DNA from: an uncultured Oscillospiraceae bacterium
GTDB taxonomy: Bacteria > Bacillota > Clostridia > Oscillospirales > Acutalibacteraceae
DNA: 5,335 nucleotides
NCBI GenBank assembly: GCA_902462665.1
Contig: CABQCM010000123.1
Coordinates: 1 to 5,335 of the forward strand
Direction: 5' to 3'
Each line of letters begins with the position of its first letter. The first letter of the stretch is position 1. The notes below the pieces were generated by a model. The model was not told the DNA's origin. It saw only the letters and a list, made by a program, of their open reading frames with translations, and ran no database searches. Position numbers and translations under genes: made by a program. Shown here in pieces: positions 1-4,612 of this stretch.

Positions 1-139
1 AAAGATGCAGCTCAAAGGCGGCGAACTGCGCTGCCGACAGCTTTTTCAGCAACGCCTGGCAGTCGCAGCTACAGGCGCCGCCCTCTACCGGGCAACCTAG
101 TCCGGGATTGGGAACAGGGCGATTGGGTCTCTCGCTCAT
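1..139 (-). CDS. cotJB: Spore coat protein CotJB, N-terminal part (runs off the left edge)
   Basis: Partial gene; only the first 46 codons lie in the window. The start is the ATG at 139-137, which overlaps the cotJA stop as ATGA, and a GAGGTG ribosome site (147-152) lies 7 nt upstream. After a short Pro/Asn-rich N-terminus with four cysteines (residues 16, 23, 25, 27), the peptide QALLKKLSAAQFAAFELHL matches my recollection of the start of the CotJB domain, a short helical protein of about 80-90 residues that continues with a YLDTHP-type motif. In Bacillus, CotJB is encoded in the sporulation-specific cotJABC operon and is associated with the spore coat; its biochemical role is unknown. The pairing with cotJA supports the call, and cotJC would be expected just outside the left edge. 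The cysteine cluster is notable. Family identity is from memory of the motif and the gene context. Confidence 0.8.
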   Translation of the reverse strand, partial: MSERPNRPVPNPGLGCPVEGGACSCDCQALLKKLSAAQFAAFELHL

Positions 140-342
140 CGGAGCACACCTCGTTTTCCTGTAAACGGTTTGTCGAGCACCGGGAATAGGGTTCCCGCAC
201 AGAGAGCTTCTTCGGGGGAATAGGTGGCCATTTCCTGCTGGAATGGGACATACGCCATCGCTGGAGGCGTTTCTTCTGGGAACCGGCTTAATGTGGCACT
301 GGGTTGTTCAGTACGCCAGGCCGGCGCGTTATTGCAATGCAT
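136..342 (-). CDS. cotJA: Spore coat associated protein CotJA
   Basis: A complete 68-residue protein. Its core, AMAYVPFQQEMATYSPEEAL (residues 28-47), followed by CAGTLFPVLDKPF (48-60), is the pattern I know from clostridial CotJA: AMAYVP, then a Y.PE.AL..GT.FP.LD.PF block. The ATG at 342 is preceded by an AGGAAAGGAG ribosome site with 8 nt spacing, which fixes the start. The alternative ATG at 349 is in another frame and stops at once. The protein has no signal peptide or membrane segment, as expected for a coat protein made in the mother cell. It overlaps cotJB by 4 nt (ATGA), so the two are probably translationally coupled. Expression is expected to be sporulation-specific (sigma-E in Bacillus). 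The role in coat assembly is known only in outline. Confidence 0.85.
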   Translation of the reverse strand: MHCNNAPAWRTEQPSATLSRFPEETPPAMAYVPFQQEMATYSPEEALCAGTLFPVLDKPFTGKRGVLR

Positions 343-380
343 ATACCATTCTCCTTTCCTGATTGCGTGGGTCTATTAGC

Positions 381-388
381 ATTCTATG
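381..388 (-). promoter_or_regulatory. Possible sporulation (sigma-E-type) -10 box for cotJA
   Basis: On the minus strand this reads CATAGAAT, one mismatch from the Bacillus sigma-E -10 consensus CATACAAT. Transcription would start near 373, leaving a leader of about 30 nt before the cotJA ATG at 342, which suits the AGGAAAGGAG ribosome site. I could not find a good sigma-E -35 at the usual 13-15 bp spacing (around 403-410), so this is tentative and rests on the -10 box, the position and the sporulation role of the gene. Confidence 0.35.
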
Positions 389-448
389 AGCCTCGTCCAA
401 AATGGTGCGGACAAACTACTTGCGCATGGGAGCCTTTACCCAAAAAGG

Positions 449-548
449 AAATCTATCATCACAAAAAATATTGTTGACCCTCTTTAAATTTTTAGCAAAA
501 AAACTTTAATTTCGATTTTTCCAAACAATTTTAAATCCTTTCTTTTTC
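449..548. other. AT-rich block in the divergent cotJA-mrp control region
   Basis: About 100 bp made mostly of A and T runs, in sharp contrast with the GC-rich genes on both sides. It holds no open reading frame of note. It ends directly at the -35 box of the mrp promoter, so the A/T tracts could act as an UP element for RNA polymerase or as intrinsically curved DNA. That role is inference; only the composition is seen. Confidence 0.4.
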
Positions 549-577
549 TTGCAATGCCGTGCGACATCTGCTACAAT
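549..577 (+). promoter_or_regulatory. Sigma-A-type promoter of mrp, with extended -10
   Basis: The -35 box is TTGCAA (549-554), then a 17 bp spacer, then the -10 box TACAAT (572-577). The -10 is preceded by TGC (569-571), giving the extended TGN motif common in Gram-positive promoters. The predicted start of transcription is near 584, about 44 nt before the mrp ATG. It is the only good promoter match upstream of mrp. It lies just downstream of the AT-rich block, which could strengthen it. Confidence 0.75.
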
Positions 578-581
578 GACA

Positions 582-607
582 TTACCGCAAGGCTGCTGCC
601 GCGGTAA
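582..607 (+). promoter_or_regulatory. Inverted repeat / leader hairpin at the mrp transcription start
   Basis: Arms TTACCGC (582-588) and GCGGTAA (601-607) pair perfectly over 7 bp. Inside, GGC (591-593) pairs with GCC (598-600) around a TGCT loop, with only an AA bulge. The repeat begins at the predicted +1 and ends 5 nt before the AAGGAG ribosome site (613-618). It could be a 5'-end stabilising RNA hairpin, a translational control element, or a dyad operator covering +1. The structure is seen; the function is not known. Confidence 0.45.
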
Positions 608-627
608 AACTGAAGGAGCGAATTAAA

Positions 628-1452
628 ATGAGCGAATGTGATCACAATTGTGAAAGCTGTGGGCAGAGCTGTGCCCAGCGTACCGAGCCGCAAAGTCTGC
701 TGGAACCGCTCAACGAGATGAGCCGGGTCGGCAAGGTCATAGCGGTGGTCAGCGGCAAAGGCGGCGTTGGGAAGTCTTCGGTTACTTCCATGCTGGCTTG
801 TGCCTACTCCCGGCGGGGGCATCGCGCCGCCATTCTGGACGCGGACATTACCGGCCCTTCTATCCCCAAAATGTTTGGTTTGACCGAGCAGGCCAAGGGC
901 GACGGTTCCATGATCTTCCCCGTTGTCAGCCGCACCGGCATTCCGGTGATGTCGGTCAATCTGCTGCTGGAGGACGCGACTGCGCCGGTTGTCTGGCGTG
1001 GCCCGGTTATCGCCGGAACGGTGAAACAATTCTGGACCGACGTTCTGTGGGAAGATGTGGACTGCATGTTCATCGATATGCCGCTGGGAACGGGGGACGT
1101 CCCCCTCACCGTGTTTCAATCCATTCCGGTAGACGGTATCGTCGTGGTTACGTCTCCGCAGGAGTTGTCCAGCATCATCGTGCAAAAAGCGGTCAATATG
1201 GCGCGCATGATGGATATTCCCATTCTTGGATTGATTGAAAACTACAGCTATCTGTCCTGCCCCGACTGTGGGAAACAAATCGCTGTGTTTGGCGAAAGCC
1301 ATGTCAAAGACATCGCGCTGAGCCATGGGTTGCCCGTGCTCGCGCAGCTCCCCATTGACCAGGAGCTGGCTCGGCTATGCGACCAAGGAGACGTGGAACG
1401 CTACGAGTGCGAGGCGCTTAAGCCCGCTCTTGATGTGGTAGAGGCTCTTTGA
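628..1452 (+). CDS. mrp: Mrp/ApbC (Nbp35)-family Fe-S cluster carrier, P-loop ATPase
   Basis: Cytosolic 274-residue protein of the Mrp/Nbp35 branch of the deviant Walker A (MinD-like) ATPases, which bind Fe-S clusters and pass them to target apoproteins. Visible motifs: deviant Walker A GKGGVGKS (residues 43-50), the DADITGPSIPKMFG switch region (71-84), Walker B/switch II FIDMPLGTGD (148-157), and the paired CPDC cysteines (211, 214) expected to hold a bridging cluster at the dimer interface. An extra N-terminal cluster, C4-x3-C8-x2-C11-x3-C15, resembles the short cysteine-rich heads of many clostridial Mrp proteins and may bind a second cluster. The ATG at 628 follows AAGGAG (613-618) by 9 nt. 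The gene has its own promoter and terminator, so it is probably monocistronic. The family is certain; the exact client proteins cannot be read from the sequence. Confidence 0.93.
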   Translation: MSECDHNCESCGQSCAQRTEPQSLLEPLNEMSRVGKVIAVVSGKGGVGKSSVTSMLACAYSRRGHRAAILDADITGPSIPKMFGLTEQAKGDGSMIFPVVSRTGIPVMSVNLLLEDATAPVVWRGPVIAGTVKQFWTDVLWEDVDCMFIDMPLGTGDVPLTVFQSIPVDGIVVVTSPQELSSIIVQKAVNMARMMDIPILGLIENYSYLSCPDCGKQIAVFGESHVKDIALSHGLPVLAQLPIDQELARLCDQGDVERYECEALKPALDVVEAL

Positions 1453-1475
1453 CCAGCACATCGGAAAGAGTGATG

Positions 1476-1514
1476 CAAGCCCGCCGCGGCATCGCCGTAG
1501 GCGGGCTTGTTTTT
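1476..1514 (+). terminator. Intrinsic terminator of mrp
   Basis: A perfect 10 bp stem, CAAGCCCGCC (1476-1485) with GGCGGGCTTG (1500-1509), encloses a second small stem CGGC/GCCG (1487-1490 and 1494-1497) and is followed by TTTTT (1510-1514). It lies 23 nt after the mrp stop, exactly where a rho-independent terminator is expected. It separates mrp from mutY and argues that mutY translation cannot start upstream of it. Confidence 0.9.
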
Positions 1515-1563
1515 CCAAACCGCGGTGCTGTTTTTCTGGCGCTGTGCGCTGACATCACAGAAC

Positions 1564-1569
1564 AAGGAG
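1564..1569 (+). promoter_or_regulatory. Ribosome binding site that sets the mutY start
   Basis: AAGGAG lies 11 nt before the in-frame TTG at 1581. No comparable ribosome site precedes the upstream in-frame candidates (TTG 1449, ATG 1473), which also sit before or inside the mrp terminator hairpin. Confidence 0.7.
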
Positions 1570-1580
1570 CTGAATTTTTC

Positions 1581-2666
1581 TTGCTCACCGACATCGTCAC
1601 TCCCCTACTCGATTGGTACGACCGTGCTGCCCGCGATCTTCCTTGGCGGCGCACCCGCGATCCATACGCCATCTGGCTGTCGGAGATTATGTGCCAACAG
1701 ACCCGGGTACAGGCAGCCATCGAATATTACCATCGGTTTCTCTCGGAATTGCCCACCGTGGAAGCGCTGGCAACCGTCAGCGAAGAACGTCTGCTCAAGC
1801 TATGGGAAGGACTCGGCTATTACAGCCGGGCGCGCAACCTGCAAAAGGCGGCTAGGGTAATGTGCGAACGCCATGCTGGACGAGTCCCCGGCAGCTTTGA
1901 GGAGCTTTTGGCCCTGCCAGGGGTGGGAGAATACACCGCCGGGGCCATTGGTTCCATCGCTTTTGGATTGCGGGTTCCCTGTGTGGATGGCAACGTCCTG
2001 CGGGTCATTACCCGCATCACCGCAGACGAGCGGGAGATTGACCGGGGAAACACCCGCGCTGATATCACCCACGAGGTTGCAAAGCTGATTCCAGCCGACC
2101 GGCCGGGTGACTTTAACCAGGCGCTGATGGAGCTGGGAGCGACCGTTTGTCTTCCCAACGGCGAACCGCTTTGTGCGCAGTGTCCCCTCGCCTCACTTTG
2201 TTCAGGCAAGCAGCGCGGGAACGCTTTGACCCTGCCGCGCAAAGCCCCCAAGAAGGAGCGCAGGGTGGAAGAACGCACTGTTTTCTTACTGTACCGTGCA
2301 GGGCAAGTCGCTCTGCACAAACGACCGGACAGTGGATTGCTGGCCGGCATGTGGGAATTTCCTTCGGTCGAAGGCACCTTGAACGCGCAGCAGGGAACGG
2401 CTTGGCTGCGGTCGCTTGGATTGGATGCGCCCTGTCTGGTTGCCGGGGCGAACAGCAAACATATTTTTTCCCATGTCGAATGGCATATGACCTGCCTGGA
2501 GGGGGAAGCTTCTATGTTACAAAAGGCGGTTGAGGCTGATGTAGCATGGTTTGGTCATTCCCGCCTGGAACAGGAAGCGGCGCTGGCATCGGCTTATCGA
2601 ACCTACAAAAAGCATGTACTGAAAAAGCTGGCCGCCCCGGACAAAAATAATACGCCTCCCCAGTAA
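1581..2666 (+). CDS. mutY: A/G-specific adenine DNA glycosylase MutY
   Basis: Base-excision repair enzyme that removes adenine mispaired with 8-oxoguanine. With the TTG start at 1581 it has 361 residues, close to the usual ~350. In order: SEIMCQQT with the catalytic Glu35; helix-hairpin-helix LPGVGEYTAGA (112-122) including Tyr118; VDGN with catalytic Asp136; a 4Fe-4S motif with Cys190, 198, 201 and 207; and a C-terminal NUDIX-like 8-oxoG-sensing domain (about 230-350) with LLAGMWEFP (253-261) and the FSH motif (296-298). The Glu, Tyr and Asp spacing matches what I recall of Geobacillus MutY (43, 126, 144) with a constant offset of 8. Reading further upstream to TTG 1449 would put the mrp terminator inside the gene, so the shorter form is preferred. 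No clear promoter is seen between 1515 and 1563. rnhA follows closely and is probably co-transcribed. First Fe-S spacing is C-x7-C rather than the C-x6-C of E. coli. Confidence 0.95.
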   Translation: MLTDIVTPLLDWYDRAARDLPWRRTRDPYAIWLSEIMCQQTRVQAAIEYYHRFLSELPTVEALATVSEERLLKLWEGLGYYSRARNLQKAARVMCERHAGRVPGSFEELLALPGVGEYTAGAIGSIAFGLRVPCVDGNVLRVITRITADEREIDRGNTRADITHEVAKLIPADRPGDFNQALMELGATVCLPNGEPLCAQCPLASLCSGKQRGNALTLPRKAPKKERRVEERTVFLLYRAGQVALHKRPDSGLLAGMWEFPSVEGTLNAQQGTAWLRSLGLDAPCLVAGANSKHIFSHVEWHMTCLEGEASMLQKAVEADVAWFGHSRLEQEAALASAYRTYKKHVLKKLAAPDKNNTPPQ

Positions 2667-2670
2667 AACC

Positions 2671-2678
2671 TAAGGAGG
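2671..2678 (+). promoter_or_regulatory. Strong Shine-Dalgarno sequence without a well-placed start
   Basis: TAAGGAGG is a near-perfect anti-16S match 4 nt after the mutY stop. The next start in the rnhA frame is TTG 2701, 22 nt away, too far for normal use; the preferred GTG 2728 has its own AAAGGA (2712-2717). GGAGG (2674-2678) can pair with CCTCC (2655-2659), which might mask it. It may be a remnant, a ribosome standby site, or the site used for the TTG start. Confidence 0.4.
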
Positions 2679-2727
2679 ATAAACCGTCTGTTTCATCCCC
2701 TTGAATCGGAGAAAGGATGCCAAACAA

Positions 2728-3165
2728 GTGAAAGAAATCGAACTTTATTGCGACGGAGCCTGCTCGGGAAATCCCGGGCCGGGCGGCTGGGGAACGATTT
2801 TGCGCTGGAACGGCCGTGAGAAGGAGCTTTCGGGCGGCGAAGCGAATACCACCAACAACCGCATGGAGCTGACTGCCCTCATCGAAGGGTTAGCTTGTCT
2901 GAAAGAACGCTGCCAGGTGCGGGTGACCACCGATTCCCAATATGTGGCCAATGGGATTAACAAAGGCTGGGCGCGCTCCTGGAAACGCAACGGATGGAGA
3001 AAAAGCGATAAAAAACCCGCTCTGAACGCCGATTTGTGGGACCGGCTACTTACCCTACTTGATCATCACGAGGTGACCATTTTGTGGGTTAAAGGGCACG
3101 CGGGCCATCCGGAGAACGAACGATGCGATCAGTTGGCTGTGGCCGCCGCTCATATGGTAAAATAA
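2728..3165 (+). CDS. rnhA: Ribonuclease HI
   Basis: Cytosolic endonuclease that cuts the RNA strand of RNA:DNA hybrids, removing R-loops and primers. It has 145 residues from the GTG at 2728, within the usual ~145-155. All active-site residues are visible: Asp9 in YCDGACSGNPGPGGWG, Glu47 in NNRMEL, Asp69 in TTDSQYV, His124 in VKGHAGHPENERCD, and Asp134. The basic handle of E. coli-type enzymes is present (INKGWARSWKRNGWRKSDKK, about 77-96), so this is the full type I form. The GTG is preferred because AAAGGA (2712-2717) lies 10 nt upstream and the family normally begins just before the first strand; TTG 2701 would add nine residues. It lies 61 nt after mutY with no terminator between, suggesting an operon. 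The final codons, ATG GTA AAA TAA, match the repeat unit that follows. Confidence 0.95.
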   Translation: MKEIELYCDGACSGNPGPGGWGTILRWNGREKELSGGEANTTNNRMELTALIEGLACLKERCQVRVTTDSQYVANGINKGWARSWKRNGWRKSDKKPALNADLWDRLLTLLDHHEVTILWVKGHAGHPENERCDQLAVAAAHMVK

Positions 3166-3253
3166 CCCCAAAAACGATTATTATCGTTTTATTTGGAGCA
3201 CGGGCCTACGGTCATGTGCATATTATACCATTCACGCTATGCGTTCATGGTAT
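3161..3253 (+). repeat. Tandem structured repeat, copy 1
   Basis: First copy of a ~93 bp unit repeated directly at 3254. It carries three elements. H1 (3159-3184) is a degenerate copy of the hairpin that is perfect in copy 2; it can instead form AAAACGAT/ATCGTTTT (3171-3178 with 3183-3190). H2 (3198-3219) has arms GCACGGGCC and GGTCATGTGC around TAC, with a bulged A. H3 has a perfect 11 bp palindrome, TATTATACCAT (3221-3231) with ATGGTATAATA (3247-3257), and an inner ACGC/GCGT stem. The unit overlaps the rnhA stop codon. No protein is credibly encoded. Confidence 0.85.
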
Positions 3254-3287
3254 AATAACCGCAAAAGCGGTTATTATCGTTTTATTT
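3252..3287 (+). terminator. Hairpin H1 of repeat copy 2, possible rnhA terminator
   Basis: A perfect 11 bp stem, ATAATAACCGC (3252-3262) with GCGGTTATTAT (3267-3277), closes an AAAA loop and is followed by CG and then a T-rich stretch (TTTTATTT, 3280-3287). This resembles an intrinsic terminator about 90 nt after rnhA. The stem base is AU-rich and the T tract is interrupted, so efficiency is uncertain. Because H1 uses the right arm of H3 from copy 1, the H1 and H3 hairpins are mutually exclusive here. Confidence 0.45.
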
Positions 3288-3350
3288 CAGCACGGGCCTA
3301 CGGCCATGTGCATATTATACCATTCACGCTATGCGTTCATGGTATAATAA
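3254..3350 (+). repeat. Tandem structured repeat, copy 2
   Basis: Second copy of the unit. From 3289 to 3350 it matches 3197-3258 at all but one of 62 positions. Over the whole unit I count five substitutions and one 1-nt indel. The single change in the well-conserved part (T3212 versus C3304) lies in the H2 stem and keeps pairing (G-U versus G-C) in a plus-strand RNA. H2 spans 3290-3311; H3 arms are 3313-3323 and 3339-3349. After 3350 the similarity stops, so the array ends with the right arm of H3. It could be a REP/BIME-like or MITE-like dispersed element, or a structured RNA; I do not recognise the family. Confidence 0.85.
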
Positions 3351-3460
3351 TCTTTATAACTAGAATGGCGGACAAAGGGTATATAAATCGGACAGTTGCC
3401 ATGATGGCAAAACATACCTTTCTAAAATAGACATCGGTTTCGGCGAATTTTCGTAAAAGA
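3351..3460. other. Non-coding stretch between the repeats and the terminator
   Basis: This completes the 360 bp gene-free gap between rnhA and pfkA. I see no gene in it. A 21-codon frame from ATG 3365 has no ribosome site and no recognisable product. TTGCCA (3396-3401) and TGGCAA (3405-3410) form a short dyad without a T tract. No other feature is supported. Confidence 0.4.
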
Positions 3461-3496
3461 AAGCAGGCGGTATAGTTATTACTACACCGCCTGCTT
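3453..3496 (-). terminator. Intrinsic terminator of pfkA, possibly bidirectional
   Basis: Arms AAGCAGGCGGT (3461-3471) and ACCGCCTGCTT (3486-3496) pair over 11 bp, extended by TAGT/ACTA (3473-3476 with 3481-3484) around a 4 nt loop. The junction pair (3472/3485) is a G-U wobble in minus-strand RNA but an A-C mismatch in plus-strand RNA. On the minus strand the stem runs into TCTTTTA (3460-3454), and it lies 29 nt after the pfkA stop, so pfkA is the main client. On the plus strand TTCATTATTTTC follows, so it may also stop transcription arriving from rnhA and the repeats. Confidence 0.88.
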
Positions 3497-3525
3497 CATT
3501 ATTTTCGCTATATCTTATTCGAAAT

Positions 3526-4494
3526 TTAGATGGAGATATCGTTGGCCACCCGATAAAGCTCCTCATCAAAGGGCTTGACCATATCCAGAGCCTCATTGAT
3601 ATCAAAATCAACAATTGCGCTCTTCTGCATAGCTACCACGCGGTTGCCAATGCCCTGGCTGAGCAGCTCCACCGCGTGATGCCCCATTTCGCTGGCAACC
3701 ACCCGGTCGCGCACACTGGGCGAACCGCCGCGCTGCACATGCCCCAAAATAGTGGCGCGCGACTCAATGCCGGTCAAATCCTGGATCTGCTGCGCAATGT
3801 TAGCCACGCCGCCGACCCCTTCGGCGACCACAATAATATAATGCTTCTTGCCCGAGAGCTGAGTGCGGCGCATTTTGGGAATGATATCCCGCTCCAAATT
3901 CACCGGAATCTCAGGAACAATCACAGAAGTTGCGCCACAGGCGATACCAGCATGCAGGGCAAGGTATCCGGCCTGACGGCCCATGACCTCCACCACCGAA
4001 CAACGCTCATGCGACTGAGAAGTGTCGCGCAGGCGGTCTACCATTTCCATGCAGGTGTTGGCTGCGGTGTCAAAGCCAATGGAGTATTCGGTGCTGGCAA
4101 TATCATTGTCGATGGTGCCTGGCACGCCCACACAAGGAATGCCACGGTTGGACAAATCTCTCGCACCACGGAAGGTGCCGTCGCCGCCGATGCAAACAAT
4201 GCCGTCGATGCCCAGCTCGTGACACGCATCAATCGCGGACATAATCCCCTCTTCGGTGCGGAACTGCGGGCTGCGCGCGGTGTAGAGCACCGTGCCGCCG
4301 CGATGGATAATATCCGATACGCTGCGCAAATCAAGCTCGACAAATTCGCGCTGAATCAGCCCCTGATAGCCGCGATTAATTCCGACGACTCGCATTCCCT
4401 TTCCAAGGGCAGTGCGGGCAACTGCGCGAACGGCAGCATTCATGCCGGGAGCGTCGCCTCCGCTGGTTAAAACTCCAATGGCCTTTGTACTCAT
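3526..4494 (-). CDS. pfkA: ATP-dependent 6-phosphofructokinase
   Basis: Glycolytic enzyme that phosphorylates fructose 6-phosphate to fructose 1,6-bisphosphate; cytosolic and normally a homotetramer. It has 322 residues, the usual bacterial length. Motifs: TSGGDAPGMNAA (10-21, ATP site), YTARSPQF (71-78), GGDGTFRGA (103-111), PGTIDND (125-131) with the catalytic Asp129, MGRQAGYLAL (171-180), and GHVQRGGSPSVRDR (251-264). Gly106 after GGD and Gly126 before TIDND are the residues typical of ATP-dependent enzymes; pyrophosphate-dependent ones have Asp and Lys there. The ATG at 4494 is chosen because AAAGAGG (4504-4510) lies 9 nt upstream; the in-frame TTG at 4503 directly abuts that site. It follows dnaE by 118 nt on the same strand, an order I know from other clostridia, with its own promoter and a strong terminator. 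No pyruvate kinase gene follows within the window. Confidence 0.97.
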   Translation of the reverse strand: MSTKAIGVLTSGGDAPGMNAAVRAVARTALGKGMRVVGINRGYQGLIQREFVELDLRSVSDIIHRGGTVLYTARSPQFRTEEGIMSAIDACHELGIDGIVCIGGDGTFRGARDLSNRGIPCVGVPGTIDNDIASTEYSIGFDTAANTCMEMVDRLRDTSQSHERCSVVEVMGRQAGYLALHAGIACGATSVIVPEIPVNLERDIIPKMRRTQLSGKKHYIIVVAEGVGGVANIAQQIQDLTGIESRATILGHVQRGGSPSVRDRVVASEMGHHAVELLSQGIGNRVVAMQKSAIVDFDINEALDMVKPFDEELYRVANDISI

Positions 4495-4528
4495 AAGCTG
4501 CAACCTCTTTAAATCAAATTTCGCACCT

Positions 4529-4559
4529 ATTATAATCTATTTTTGTCCTCCTGTGTCAA
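4529..4559 (-). promoter_or_regulatory. Sigma-A-type promoter of pfkA
   Basis: On the minus strand the perfect -35 TTGACA (4559-4554) is followed by the perfect -10 TATAAT (4534-4529). The spacer is 19 bp, slightly long; reading the -10 as TTATAA (4535-4530) would make it 18. Transcription would start near 4522, leaving a leader of about 28 nt before the ATG at 4494. It lies in the gap after dnaE, where no good terminator is seen, so pfkA may be expressed both from here and by readthrough. Confidence 0.75.
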
Positions 4560-4612
4560 CTTTTTAACAGATTATTTTGTGAACGTCAAAATTTCGTCCT
4601 ATCCACCAAAAG

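Noticed and set aside
474..510. Second sigma-A promoter using TTGACC (474-479) upstream of mrp
   Set aside because: The nearest -10-like box, TTTAAT (505-510), is 25 bp away, too far; the promoter at 549-577 is much better.
571..1326. 251-codon open frame on the minus strand opposite mrp
   Set aside because: It is antisense to a gene with complete family motifs; its residues are rich in His, Arg and Gln, as is usual for shadow frames, and no domain is recognisable.
1820..2458. 212-codon open frame on the minus strand opposite mutY
   Set aside because: It is a shadow of mutY, Ser/Arg/Pro-rich, with no family signature.
3161..3350. CRISPR array
   Set aside because: There are only two copies of a long (~93 bp) unit in direct contact, without short repeats alternating with unique spacers, and no cas genes.
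3123..3430. Overlapping open frames of 63-74 codons across the repeat array
   Set aside because: Their peptides simply repeat the translated hairpin DNA (the AYGHVHIIPFTLCVHG block), have no ribosome sites and start inside rnhA or inside a palindrome.
3676..4470. 264-codon open frame on the plus strand opposite pfkA
   Set aside because: It is antisense to an unmistakable pfkA, has no recognisable motif and no supporting ribosome site.
4572..4597. Terminator between dnaE and pfkA (ATTTTG/CAAAAT dyad on the minus strand)
   Set aside because: The stem is only 6 bp, AU-rich, and not followed by a proper T tract.
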